From: Calliphora vicina
Taxonomy: Eukaryota; Arthropoda; Insecta; Diptera; Calliphoridae
DNA: 64,000 nt
Direction of reading: 5' to 3'
NCBI RefSeq assembly: GCF_958450345.1
Contig: NC_088780.1
Location: forward strand, 129,532,226 to 129,596,225
The notes under the pieces were generated by a model. That model was not told where the DNA came from, did no database searches, and saw only the letters and a list, made by a program, of their open reading frames with translations. Positions 10,675 to 22,259 of the stretch are shown in pieces (positions within the stretch are counted from its first letter, which is position 1; each line of letters opens with the position of its first letter). Both the position numbers and the translations under genes were made by a program.

Positions 10675-11942
10675 AGGAGTGAGATCGAAAAATTCTTAAC
10701 ATACATATATGTTTATAAAAAAGAAACCACTAAACTTACAGCTTTAATTTTTTTTTTATTTGATTGAAATTATTATTACAATTTACAAAAAAAATTATTT
10801 TTATAGTTTTAATCACTAGTGATGAAATTTTGAACCTTTTTCGGAAACCCTTCCATTAACGTTTTTATAGTGCTTTCTGTCACTTTGCTCGAACATGTAG
10901 TCCATCTCCGTTTAAAATCTACCACACTTTTGGACACCTTTTTTGTACTCTTCAATTCTCTTTTAACAAGAGCCCAATATCTCTCCACTGGCCTTAGCTC
11001 CGGGCAGTTTGGAGGATTTGCCTCTCTTGGTACAAATACCACATTATTGTTCTTGTACCACTCAAGGGCTTGTTTGCCATAGTGACAGGATGCCAAGTCA
11101 GGCCAAAAATAAGTGGACACATTATGAAGTCTTATGAATGGAAGCAGCCTTTTTTGTAAACATTCCTTGATAACAAATGAGTGGCTTCTTTTGCCGCAAC
11201 TGCATATTGCTTGCCATACCAAGAACTTTCTGGGAAATTTTGTCTGCTTTTGGGTCCTAAACTTTTCTTCAACATTCCCTCGAGCATCAGCAACATAAAA
11301 TTTTTGACCTGGAAGTTGCGAAAAATCTGCCAGAACATACGTTTCGTCATCCATTATGCAGCAAGAATATTTTTTTATAAAACTTGACTTCAATTTCCGT
11401 GCTCTGTTTTTGGCCTCTAAATTTTTAGTAGCGTTCCTGTCAGGAACTTTTTGAGCCTTGTATGTTTTTAAACCTGCATTAGCTTTAACTTTTCGTACCA
11501 AATAGTCCGAGCACTGAGCTAACCGGGCTGCTTTCCTACCGGATGTGTTGGGAGCTCTTTTGAAAATGCGTTCTATTTTTTTGGCTTTAGAAACATCATG
11601 TGGACCATTCCTTCTACCTGAACCAGGTTTTCTATCAACTGACAAGTTCTCCCGGTACTGTTTAATAACATTGGAAACAGTTTGACGGCAGACCTTTGTA
11701 TGCTTGGCCAACTTTTTGTAAGACCAAGTTGGGTTTTGTTGAAAATATTTAATAATTTCAGTACGCACTTTTTTCTGGTCACTCATTTTAATCAGATTAA
11801 CAAAAAAATTAATATAATTGACATTACACATAATAACTGACATGTTTTTCAAAGGTAACTTGATCAAAAAAAAATTCAAATAATACTTGGGTTAAAAAAT
11901 GTAATGAAAAACGTGTGTTAAGAATTTTTCGATCTCACTCCT
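10675..11942 (-). mobile_element. Apparently intact DD37E (ITmD37E-like) Tc1/mariner transposon
   Basis: Perfect 27-bp terminal repeats begin AGGAGTGAGATCGAAAAATT, with TA on each side (10673-10674 and 11943-11944). One uninterrupted transposase fills the interior on the minus strand. The first 61 bases of its left end recur without a mismatch at 63940-64000. Confidence 0.95.
10809..11879 (-). CDS. IS630/Tc1/mariner transposase, DD37E type
   Basis: Cut-and-paste DDE transposase acting in the nucleus on TA sites. The frame allows 356 residues, but the internal methionine at residue 32 (MSDQKKVRTEIIKYF) is the likelier start, giving 325 residues, usual for the family. The N-terminal half has a helix-turn-helix (WSYKKLAKHTKVCRQTVSNV) and a second DNA-binding region ending near RKVKANAGLKTYKAQK. 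Catalytic residues are the aspartates of CIMDDETYV and FWPDLASCHY and the glutamate of CPELRPVERYWA. Counting gives 37 residues between the second aspartate and that glutamate, the spacing that defines the ITmD37E group. No stop or frameshift, so it may be active. A decayed relative lies at 60405-62680. Confidence 0.95.
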   Translation of the reverse strand: MNFFLIKLPLKNMSVIMCNVNYINFFVNLIKMSDQKKVRTEIIKYFQQNPTWSYKKLAKHTKVCRQTVSNVIKQYRENLSVDRKPGSGRRNGPHDVSKAKKIERIFKRAPNTSGRKAARLAQCSDYLVRKVKANAGLKTYKAQKVPDRNATKNLEAKNRARKLKSSFIKKYSCCIMDDETYVLADFSQLPGQKFYVADARGNVEEKFRTQKQTKFPRKFLVWQAICSCGKRSHSFVIKECLQKRLLPFIRLHNVSTYFWPDLASCHYGKQALEWYKNNNVVFVPREANPPNCPELRPVERYWALVKRELKSTKKVSKSVVDFKRRWTTCSSKVTESTIKTLMEGFPKKVQNFITSD

Positions 11943-12289
11943 TAGTATATAGTTAGTTACTTATTACGAATATGTATATGTATCTATGTAGATATATTAT
12001 ACATGCATTTTATACAAGTACAAACATTTTATGTAAAAAGCTGCACAAGTTTAATGTAAATATATTTAATGTGTAATGCATTGCAGTTGTTTTTGTAATG
12101 TACGCTAGTGTACTATAAGTTTATGTAGCTTTAAGTACTTATTTGGGTATAAGTACGTACAATATACGCATAAGTACTATATTACGTATACGTACCGTTA
12201 TTTGTATGCTTGTTAGTTGGCGGAAGGTATGCGCAAAAAACCCCTATTTTAATGATACAAATAGCCAAACTTTAATAAATAAATCTGTA

Positions 12290-12995
12290 TAATTTGTAAA
12301 TTAATATCGGCCCAAAATTATATAACATTTCGCTATCTTTTCATTACAAATTCCAAATATTGAAAAATTTGACAGTAAAACTTTCAGACCATATTTAAAA
12401 TTACCAGGATTATAATATTATGAATAGGTTTTACTTAAAATTTATAACAGTAAGGAAATTGGGCTCATTCGCCAAAATATGGCCAAAAAATTAGATTTTA
12501 TTGAAAATCGCGAAAATTTAAATCACAGGTACGGAAGAACTGTAAGAGGTATTGACATAATTTTTACATATTTTTATTCCCTATTATGATCTCAATAAAT
12601 CCCAATGTGCTGATCAAAAAATTCTGAATTTTGTTTAACAAAATTTTTAAAAATTTTAAAATGGAGATTCGAAACAGCCGTTAAAATAAATATTTTTTTT
12701 GGCCATACCTGCGAATTGGTTAACGGTATCATACGAAGACAAAAACTCATACACAAGTAAATACGGATATATTTTAAATAAAAATTAGCTTTTATTTTAA
12801 TTTTTCTCGAAATATGTTAATTTAGTTTCCTAAATTTCTTGTTCAAGTGGCCTGAAACACGTTAATGGTCTGGCGAATTTGTAATAACTTTAAAATTTTT
12901 TAACCAAATTTTGTTATTTATATTTTGTAGCAACATTTTTCAAAAAACTTTTGGCAATAATACAGTTTTTGGGCTATTTTGACCCAAAGGAGATA
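12290..12995. repeat. Dispersed repeat family C (copy 2)
   Basis: Matches 2400-2950 and 4500-4600 in the same orientation (ATATAACATTTCGCTATCTT, TTGGGCTCATTCGCCAAAAT), but without the hAT insertion, giving an empty-site comparison. Confidence 0.85.
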
Positions 12996-14580
12996 CAGGG
13001 TTAATTTCAACAAAAAAAAAATTAATGTAATATTCATTAATATAAATAAATCTACATATTTCTAGAAAACAATGCAGAAATTTAACGAGTTTCACCTATT
13101 TATTTCATATAAATAGTAAAATTTTGCATATATCTGAACCTCGATGCGCGTCCAGAAATCGCTGTCCGATTTGGCTCAAATTTTCAGCACTTAACCCTTA
13201 GGCCTAGAGTCACAATATTCCACCCGGTACTCTTTAATTAACAACAAATTTTTTCCATACAACTGATTGTCACTCTACTGCACATACACTGAACACAATT
13301 TTTAATTGAAATGAGAAATTAGTTTAAAAAAAATGTAATGAAATATTTAGATAATATCCCGAAATTTTACATCCTAAAAAACTATTTTTTCCACAATATT
13401 CAAAAACGGTTTTTTAAATTTACATTTTTTACAGCGTTTTTGGTGAAAATATCTTAAAATTTGTTGGTCCAAAAATCGATATTAGTCTTTCTATTGTTAT
13501 ACAAAAATTTCATAATAAACTATTATGTTTTTTGAAAGGTATCCACAAGGATTTGCGTCTTGAAAAGAGAAAACGCCTAAAATATACTAATAGGGGATTC
13601 CTTGGTCCTTCTGATTCTTACCCATTTTCTATCGGAAGGAGTGAAAATTTTCCAAAAAAAGGACGCCATTATTTTTATTTTCGCAAAAACCTTCAGAAAA
13701 ATTATGATTCCGCAAATCAATTTTTTTAAATTAACTCTAATATACATATATATAACAACCATTCGGATCAACCTAATTACTCCCAGAGCATGATATTGCA
13801 ATATTTTCTAATCTAACAAACATTTAATTATATTTCCCATGATACCAAATACAAGTATGTCCTGTCAATAACTTGATATATCGTTACCTTAATATATAAA
13901 GGCCCTAACTTGTGTTTTTTTAAGTCTAGAAAATCTGAGATTACAAAAAAAACAAGAGTAACGATATGTTACTGTAAAAGTCTCATTTAATCTCGTGGAC
14001 ACTTTCGATTAAATATTGTTTAATACCTATGTTAACTGAAATTGTTTATCAAATCATCAGTTAAAATGAAAAATATTTCATGCGAAATTTGTATAAAATA
14101 CTGGCAACTTATGTGGCATGGTGATTTAATATTGGAATACCTTCCCCTTTGTCATGTAAAAATGATTTTAAGTTTGTGTATATTACAACGCATGGAGAAC
14201 ACATGTTAATAACTTGTATGCTACTGCAGTTCAATACTAATTAATTTTTTAATAATCAATTAAAATGTGGAAAATTTTTAAAATATATAAATTTTATGGT
14301 GGAAAGGTTTATTTTTTTTTAATCACTCTTTACACTCAACATACCATCACATTACTTTCATATTGAGTATAACTTGTTTTTAAAGGTGAATGTTTATAAT
14401 ATTTAAAAATAATCAACTAAAATCATTATGGGTCAACTATTATTTTAATTATATCCGTACATTAAAAAAATCCTCTAAGTTAATAGCTCGAAAAAGTTAT
14501 TTATTCAACAGATCTCTGTTTTTACCACCCTAATGTAAGGAAATTAATCTGATGGATAAATACTAGAACGGGATACTTGA
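12996..14580. other. No gene; AT-rich with a small MITE fragment
   Basis: At 13894-13925 AAAGGCCCTAACTTGTGTTT matches one arm of the inverted repeat at 54525-54665. Otherwise nothing was recognised. The overlapping short frames at 13532-13801 lack a domain. Confidence 0.45.
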
Positions 14581-14590
14581 AGACAATATT

Positions 14591-14640
14591 CTACTAGCTG
14601 ACCCGACAGAGGTTGTCCTGTCCAAATTAAAATATGCTTG
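14591..14640. repeat. Possible left end of an insect Helitron-like element
   Basis: CTACTAGCTGACCCGACAGA followed by GGTTGTCCTGTCC resembles a widely shared insect repeat start. The tandem arrays that follow may belong to the same element, perhaps ending near 16270. Identification is from memory of similar ends and is weak. Confidence 0.3.
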
Positions 14641-14814
14641 TGTTCGATTTGTGAGAAGCAGTTTGAAATGGGTAAAAATGGTTAAAAATTTAATGTTGAA
14701 TTTGATTCTAAAATATGTACAATGAATCTTATGGTCATAGAATAAAATATACATAGAGGCGTTACTGAGAGACAAAGGACCTAAGTCTGTTGTCAAAAAA
14801 CTAAAAGTTTTTAT

Positions 14815-15445
14815 ATAAATTTTTACATAAATTTAGATATTTTGAGATCGAGCTCCTTTACTTGATTAAACGCTTATTGGCCAAGTTATTAGCGAATTTA
14901 GATTTTTTTAGTTTTTATATAAAAAATCGATTTTTGGTCAGAAATACGAGTGATCACAGATTGAGCTCCTTTTCTTGATTAAACGTTTATTGGCCAAGTT
15001 ATTAGCGAATTTAGAAATTTTCAGTTTTTATATAAAAAAAACGATTTTTGTTCTGAAATATGGTTGATCACAGATCGAGCTCCTTTTCTTGATTAAACGC
15101 TTATTGACCAAGTTATTAGCGATTTTATTTATTGTGAGTTTTTATATAAAACATATGAGTGATCACAGATCGAGCTCCTTCTCTTTATTAAACGCTTATT
15201 GGCCAAGTTATTAGCAAATTTACATATTTTGAGTTTTTATATAAAAATCGATTTTTGTCAGAAATATGATTGATCACAGATCGAGATCTTTTGCATGTTT
15301 AAACGCTTATTGGCCAAGTTATTAGCGAATTTAGATATTTTGAGTTTTTATATAAAAAAAGATTTTTGTTCTGAAATATGATTGATCACAGATCGAGCTC
15401 CTTTTCTTGATTAAACGCTTATTGGCCAAGTTATTAGCGGATTTA
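14815..15445. repeat. Tandem array, six units of about 96-114 bp
   Basis: The word GATTAAACG (or a one-base variant) starts at 14863, 14977, 15091, 15187, 15297 and 15409. Each unit carries GATCGAGCTCC, TTATTGGCCAAGTTATTAGC and a T-rich AGTTTTTATATAAAAA segment. Confidence 0.92.
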
Positions 15446-15904
15446 AATTGCAGACAACACTGAAATACATACTATATATAAAAAATGTGTTTGCATCCTC
15501 TAAATTATTTTTTTTTGTATGACAACGAATAAGTAATTTAATTTTTTTTATTTCTCGTGATCTCGTTTTCGAATTTTAATTAATAACACTCTGCTACAAA
15601 ATAACAATTTTTGTTAGAGCTTGTAGAGCTTGCGACCTAATGGGGGTTGTAGGCCTAGATGATGGCATACTAAAACCAATTTCAAAGATTTTCAAACACC
15701 CTCAAAATGTTGAGTTATTTTGAAAAAACAGTTTTAGGGTAGGTCGTAGTACTTTAGTTCCTCTAACTCACACATTTTTCTCACACCGATTTAAAAATTG
15801 TAAACAATTATGGATAGGCAAAGAATAAAGCTTTCATAAAATTTATTTTCCAAAAAAATTGTTTAAGTTTTTATAGAAAGTTTTGCTTTACTTTTCTAAC
15901 GAAT

Positions 15905-16215
15905 TTTACTACGAACATTTAAAAACAAATTTGCCAAATAGGTGCAGCCGTTTTCCGATTTAAGATAAATCGAAAAAGTGGGCGTATAAGTGGGCGTGGT
16001 CAATTTTTCCTTCAGTGAAAACTTAAATTGGATAACTACGAACATTTAAACAAAAAATTAGCCAAATCGGTGTAGCCGTTTTCCAATTTTAGATAAATCG
16101 AAAAAAGTGGGCGTTAATGTAGGGGCGGTAAATTTTTCATTCCGTGAAAACCTAAGTTGAACTATGACCAACATTTTAAAAAATAAATTTTCTAAATCGG
16201 TCCGGCCATTCTCAA
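15905..16215. repeat. Tandem array, three units of about 128 bp
   Basis: CGAACATTTAAA-type words at 15912, 16039 and 16168, each followed by AAAT(C/A)GGTG(C/T)AGCCGTTTTC, and in the first two by GATAAATCGAAAAA and GTGGGCGT. Confidence 0.85.
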
Positions 16216-16605
16216 CTGATGCAATTACCAACGAACGACATTTGATTTTTATTGTATATTATATTCTATGAATTTCTTCATTGTTTTTCAATTTGAAACA
16301 AATCTAGAAGGCTAAAAGAAAATATTTCATATTTCAATCGCATGTGTACGGTGGCTCGCTCTATCGCATAATCGGACAAGATGTTGTCTAAATGTTCTCT
16401 ACACATCAAAATAATGCACCACAAAATAGGTTTTCTTTTCGTTTCTATTAAACACTCCACATACCTACATATATATCTGAAAAATAACAAAAATTAAAAT
16501 TTGCATAATTGAAACTGTAAATTTTTGCAGAAAAACTAAAATAACTAAATTTTTTGTTCTCAACATATTATCGGACAAAGTAAAATAGGTATTGCAAAAT
16601 GTGCG

Positions 16606-16880
16606 ATCAATATTTAGTTGCATATCCTTTGTTGTCTAGAATGGCCTGTAATCGCCTTATAATCGATTTTATCAAGTTTCGGCACACTTCCGACTCTGTT
16701 GAGTTCCATGCTTCAAGTAAGGACTCTAAACTAACGTGTTATATTTTATTTGATGTACTCTCCTAGCTAATTCCTCCCAAAGATAATCAGTTACATTAAA
16801 GTCTATGCTCTGTTTGGGACAGTTATGGGTCAACCAAAGCTTTGCAACACCTGATGTGGTCTCGTGATCGTTGTCTTGAA
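16606..16880 (-). pseudogene. Tc1-like transposase C-terminal fragment
   Basis: Minus-strand reading gives QDND, then VAKLWLTHNCPKQSIDFNVT, DYLWEELARRVHQIKYN, a stop, and finally NLIKSIIRRLQAILDNKGYA before TKY. The order (QDN second aspartate, LW..L.RRVH, the RLQ..L..KG.ATKY end) is that of Tc1 transposases. The expected proline-rich stretch with the final glutamate is altered, and the N-terminal half is absent. Confidence 0.8.
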
Positions 16881-16924
16881 AAAAAAGTCAAAGTTGCTTG
16901 CGGTATCCACTTTTTCGCACTTTT

Positions 16925-17036
16925 AATTTTTGTTATAACACCAAATACCTAAGCTACCGTTACCAAAATAACTGCAATTGCCACTACCGAAATAATCTAA
17001 ATTAGATTTACCGTTATGAATAGGTATCCAACCTTG
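16925..17036. repeat. ACCG-rich MITE end (copy 2, reversed)
   Basis: TAGATTTACCGTTATGAATA then GGTATCCAACCTTG mirrors the end at 7348. Confidence 0.6.
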
Positions 17037-18245
17037 ATATTTACTAACTGATTTTCTATGGCTAGAATCAAAAAAATGTATCAGTAGATAATACTGATAT
17101 TGCTGCCAAAATAAATCTGTTTGAACGAAAATGTAATTTTACAAAACCCTTGTAAATTTCTTAAATTGCTTAAATATTTAGTTATCGAAACATTTACTTT
17201 TCCATATTATATTTTTCCCACAATAAAGTCTAAATTGTATTCTAATGAAATACAAAGAATAATTTCCACTTTTAAAGCATTTTTTTTTTAATATCTCGTG
17301 TACATTTCAATTATGATACTTAATCTTGCAAAAAAAAAGAAGAAAACACTGCGATACCATCACCTGTGCCACTACTACAACAAATGCAACAAAATAAAAC
17401 TATAAAAGTTCAAACTTAAACATCCATCAAATAGCAAAAGTTTTGTATACTTTCTTATACACGATTTATTCTACATTTCGGTTTCTATTTAATTTTTGCA
17501 CGTATTCTCAACTTGAGAAAAGTGTAAATTAAAACCAATGAAACTTAAGTTTTTCATTTCCTTCCTTAACCTAAATTTTTTCCACAAAAAAATGTAGGAT
17601 TTCTTCTTTGTGGCACCTATTCATTTGCCCTTTCTCTCTTTCTCTCTCACTATTTACAACAAGAAATATACAATACTTTTTCTTAGCAGCAAAACTATCA
17701 GCAAGTGTTACCGTTTTAATGGAATTTAGCCTAAATACCAAAGAAATTACATGTAATTGTATTATACCACACAAAAAAATATAAATATTATTTAAGAAAT
17801 AATATGTATAAATGAAAAAGTAGAAAAGTAATAAAAAAAAAACTTCATTGTGTTAAAAAACATAAATTGCTTATGACATGAAAATAAATACTACAACAAA
17901 AAATATATTTGTTGCATGCCCCTTTTGTCCTTACCTAGAGTTATTCATATTCTTATTTATTTATTTTTGTGTTAAACAATAATCATGTAATGGTATGCAT
18001 ATTGCATTTCCTTATTTTTAGTTTCTTAAATAATTGTTATGGTTTTTAAAATGTTGCTTAGAATTTTCAAGGAATGATTTTTGATTTGCTTTTAGGCTCA
18101 GGCATTTCTTGTACTTTATTTGGGTTATCATGACATAATATTTTTTGCAACATTAGGATTGTGCATAAAATGCGTATTTCTGTAATTGAAAATCTAGTAA
18201 ATGAATATCTTTCAATGAGAATTTATCACAACGATCAATCACAAG
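17037..18245. other. No recognisable feature
   Basis: AT-rich sequence without recognised repeats; small frames here carry no domain. Confidence 0.45.
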
Positions 18246-18248
18246 ATC

Positions 18249-18760
18249 TCATATTAAGTAGTGTTTATTTGATAGCCATATACCTGAAATAGAGTTTGTG
18301 GTTTCCCGGAAAACGGGAATGAACAATTTATTTTCCCGGGAATCTCTTTGGCTTACCACAGATGTTGACTTTATCAAAAGTAAAGCATTATAAAGACAAT
18401 CTAAATTTTTTGTCCTATTTATACTCACTACAAATATAGTTTGAAAAGTTTTGCAGCTTTTAATATTCGATTTTTTTGGTTTTCTTTTACAAGTTTTTAG
18501 AAACATCATCATCATCATCGCTATGCTGAAGTATCAATATGGTCAATATATCGTTCATACATTTGCAGCCCATAAGTTTTTAACATTTCATTTGTTATAT
18601 TATAATTTATCTGCTTTTATGTCTTTCACAAACTTTACATATTATTGAATAAAGCATTTTTTGCGAAAGCATAGAATTTATAGATAATAGCTGTTCATAA
18701 AATGTGTTCACTATCATCAAAAGTGGAGAATAAGGGAATATATAAGTATCTTGATCCTTA
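18249..18760 (-). pseudogene. hAT-related remnant (copy 1)
   Basis: Shares with 26790-27080 the words AAAGCATTATAAAGACAATC and GTTCATA(C/A)ATTTGC(A/T)G(C/T)CCATAA, plus CCCGGGAA/GGGAA end sequences. The minus-strand frame (18249-18518) has no intact domain. Interpreted as a decayed hAT copy by relation to the 27-kb copy. Confidence 0.45.
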
Positions 18761-18944
18761 TGAAATTCTAAGTCGGCGCTACGAACAAAATCCCCAATAA
18801 ACGAAGTCCCTAATCCGAAAATTAATTAAAATCCCAAAATTGAGGGCTTAATTCATTATGAATTAAAACCCTAAAGTTTTAAATGAAATGAATCCCCAAC
18901 AAAAAAACACTAATAAATTTTCATGTAAATTTCCTACATTAATA

Positions 18945-20458
18945 CACTGGAGCATATTTCTATAAACGCACTTAATTTTTTTCTGTATTTTTGTTATATC
19001 TTTGTTGTTCTCATCCAAATGCAAAATTTAACTTTTTTAATGAGAGACAACTTAACGGTACTTTTTTAAGTAATTAAGTTTTTTTTTCTTATTCTTGTTG
19101 TTTGCCTTAATTATGCGATCAAATGTTCTTGGTGCTATTTTAAGTGGAAGATTCGTATAAACGCAGAAGTGAAATTTGTTTTTAAAAAAGTTACCAAAAA
19201 TAAAATATTATCAAATTTAGCTTTTCTATTTGAATCAATAAATTTCATCACTTTTAAAGATGCCCAAGGGAACTTTTTTGTCCGATCAAGAAAAGATTCC
19301 AATTAAATTTTTTCACGACCAAGAATGTTCCAATATAGAAATTGGACGTAAAATCGATCGTTCGGAAAGTGTGGTGCGAAATTTCCTGAAGAAAGGTCAA
19401 AATTATGGAGTTCGCAAACCTACAAAGGGAAATACAAAACTAACAAGAAGACAACTTAATATAATAAAACAATAATCAACCCGCAACAAATTGAATTCCA
19501 TACAAATAAAGAATAAATTGAATCTTCCAGTGACTTCCAAACACGTTGCACACATTTTACGAAACGATGAAAACATAAAATGGAAAAAGCCGAAATGTAA
19601 AATTCGCAAAAAAATATATGAAATGGAAAGATGAGTGGAAAAATGTAATTTTCTCTGACGAAAATAAATTTTATTTAGACGGTCCTGACTCATACTCGTG
19701 CTATTGGCACGATTTGAGATCAAACGATGTTCGGATGTCAAAACTTAATTTCGGTGGTGGCAGTGTTATGGTTTGGGCAGCGTTTTCTGCAGTTGGCAAG
19801 TCGAAAATATGTTTTGTTCCGACAAAAACGAATAGTGCGATTTATAACGAACTGTTGGAAGAAGCTCTTCTCTCATTTATGGATGAAGATTGCATATTCC
19901 AACAATATAATGCTGCAATACATGTTTCCAAGTAATCGAAATCTTGGTTTAATGAACATAGCATTCCTCTGTTGTATTGGCCGGCTTGTAGTCCGGACTT
20001 AAACCCGATGGAGAACTTGTGGGGATACATGGCCCGTAAGTTTACGCAAATAATGCCCAGAATGAAATCTTAATGACTGTGTTAGAGCTGAAACTAAGAA
20101 TTAAACAAGTCTGGGAGGAAATTGATTGCAATCTGCTTTAAAAATTAGTGGAATCAATGCCAGAACGTATTTTTGAAACAATCCATAACAAAGGATTATC
20201 CACACATTATTAATAATGCTACAGTGGCCCATAAATTAAAGTGCGTTTATAGGAAAATACCCTTAAAAATGGCTGTTAGTCTCGAAATTTAATTAAAAAA
20301 TAAATAAAGTACAAATGAATTTTTTTTGTAAACAATATTTTAAGTGAAGTCTTAACTAATTTAATAAACAAATTTGTAGCCCCCTAAATATGTTCATGTT
20401 TAATTTTTACAATCTTTTTAAAAAAAGTAGTGTGCGTTTATTGGAATATGTACCAGTG
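18945..20458 (+). mobile_element. Tc3-like Tc1/mariner element (decayed)
   Basis: Ends CACTGGAGCATATTTCTATA and its mirror ATTGGAATATGTACCAGTG lie between TA dinucleotides (18943-18944, 20459-20460). A second, internal copy of the (G/C)CGTTTATA word lies on each side (about 19154 and 20241), as in Tc3-type elements with doubled binding sites. 1514 bp. Confidence 0.88.
19260..20215 (+). pseudogene. Tc3-like transposase relic
   Basis: Starts MPKGTFLSDQEKIPIKFF with a helix-turn-helix (CSNIEIGRKIDRSESVVRNF) and the NYGVRKPTKG linker. A stop follows at KQ-stop (19473). Downstream come VTSKHVAHILRNDENIKWKK, then NVIFSDENKFYLDGPDSYSC with the first aspartate, GGGSVMVWAAFS, and PACSPDLNPMENLWGY with the final glutamate. 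The second catalytic position reads FQQYNAAIH, where the family has QQDNA, so the aspartate is lost. Stops also occur after HVSK (19935) and near 20072. Not functional. Confidence 0.92.
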
Positions 20459-20835
20459 TAGTAGGAAACTTTTCTCCTTCTATATTTAGGGTAAAAATAC
20501 ATGTTGTGTGTAAAATCAAATATTTTTTTTTGATAAAAAATGGTTTTTGTTTTTTAGAAATAAAATGTTGACAATTTGTATACTAAACGTTTAAATTAGT
20601 TTACACACTTTATGTGTAAAACTTCAATTTATACACAATATATGTAATTTTACACAAAATACAACATTTTGTTTGTATTTTTGCTGAAAAAAGTATGTAA
20701 TTGATTTTGATAAACAAATAAATAAGTAAATTTACGCATATTATGTAATTTTATATGAAAACTTACTTACTTTATTGTAGTAGATTTACATGCATTTTTT
20801 AGAGTGAAACTAAATCTCCAAACCAATATGAACTT
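20459..20835. repeat. AT-rich stretch with repeated TTTTACAC words
   Basis: TGTGTAAA(A), TTTACAC and ATGTAATTTTA recur in both orientations between 20495 and 20800. Possibly a decayed MITE; no defined ends. Confidence 0.3.
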
Positions 20836-21324
20836 CACAGAAAAAATTATATTTCAATTCAAATATTTATCCCATATTGAACTGGTTTAAATTATTTCAT
20901 AATTAAATCAAGTATTCATTTGCTCAAAAACAAAATTTCTTGATATTTTCTATTGAATTTTGAGTTTTGAATTTGATTATTTTGACAATTGAATATACAA
21001 TTATCGTTATTGGTTGAATTTCAAATACAAAAATTATTGAATAGATAATTTTCGTAATTGAAACACAAAAAATAACAAAAATGTGTATTCAATTACAAAA
21101 ATTATCTATTCAATAATTTTTGTATTTGAAATTCAACCAATAACGACAATTGTATATTCAATTGTCAAAATAATCAAATTCAAAACTCAAAATTCAATAG
21201 AAAATATCAAGAAATTTTGTTTTTGAGCAAATGTATACTTGATTTAATTATGAAATAATTGAAACCAGTTCAATATGTGACAAATATTTTAATTGAAACG
21301 GTTTAAGAAATAGTTTTTTCTGTG
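20836..21324. mobile_element. 489-bp near-perfect palindromic (foldback) MITE
   Basis: Two arms of about 235 bases mirror one another round the axis near 21074, from CACAGAAAAAA at the left to TTTTTTCTGTG at the right. For example TTCAAATACAAAAATTATTG is mirrored by CAATAATTTTTGTATTTGAA. The loop is AAAAAATAACAAAAAT. No coding frame. No clear target duplication. Confidence 0.92.
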
Positions 21325-21920
21325 TAATTCCCCAATTGTTTTTCTATTGTCATAAATCAAGATCATCGAATCAGCTTGCATTTTAATAATTTTTTGATCT
21401 CTTAAGTATATGCGCAAAAACGTTAAAATTTTTGTCCGCTCTCTTAGTTAAAAAGTTACAGGAATTTAAATTCAATATATATAATAGTAAATTTCTCATA
21501 TATTTGGACGATAATCTGATCATTATGGTATCATTGAATAGTGCTTCAAAATACCTTTTGAATTTACATAACAGTACTTCAGAAAATTTTCGTGTTCGAT
21601 ACACCCCAGAGTTTAAAGTCCCATCGGCCGGCCAAAGGCCGCCAATACAGAAAATAAGAATATTAACTGAAAAAAATTATGAAAATATAAACTTTTTCTG
21701 GGATCTTGATTTGTTGCAAATGTATGTTTTAAAATGTTTTAATTTTAATGCTGTGAACAAATTAAAGATTTTGATTTGAAATTTTGTTCTTATTGTAAGC
21801 TTTTGAAAATAACAATATCAAACTTAAATAATATTAAGTCAATGGGTGAAATCTTTAAGTTTTTAGTGTTTGAATATTTTTTTTCTGCGTAAATGGATTG
21901 AAAATAAAAAAAATCGTGCG
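21325..21920. other. No supported gene
   Basis: An open plus-strand frame of 115 codons (21432-21779) has no recognised domain and AT-driven composition; it is not called. Confidence 0.4.
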
Positions 21921-21924
21921 AATA

Positions 21925-22130
21925 TTAGGCCCTAATTTTGTAAATCACGTCACAAAGTGATATTATATGGAAATAAAATTTAAAAAATTTGTTTTTGGTT
22001 TATATACAAATTCTTAACAGAACAAACGCACCAAAATTCAAGCGTTGATTTGACTTTCATAATTTGAAAATTTTGTATATAAAACAAAAACAAATTTTTA
22101 AAATTTTGTTAGGGCCTTAATAAATTTATT
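21925..22130. repeat. Small inverted-repeat element
   Basis: Left AGGCCCTAATTTTG...AATTTGTTTTTGGTTTATATAC is mirrored by GTATATAAAACAAAAACAAA...TTTTGTTAGGGCCT on the right. Confidence 0.7.
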
Positions 22131-22259
22131 TAAAATTAAAGAAAGTGAACTAACGCCCCAAATCATTTTTGTAGAATAAACTTATAGTCCACCTGGTCTG
22201 AATTTTTTTTTACAGTGGGTCAAAGTTTTTATTTTTTGATCGAAGGTAGTATTATACTA

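Noticed and set aside
21432..21779. 115-codon plus-strand open frame
   Set aside because: No recognisable domain, AT-driven composition and no splice or context support.
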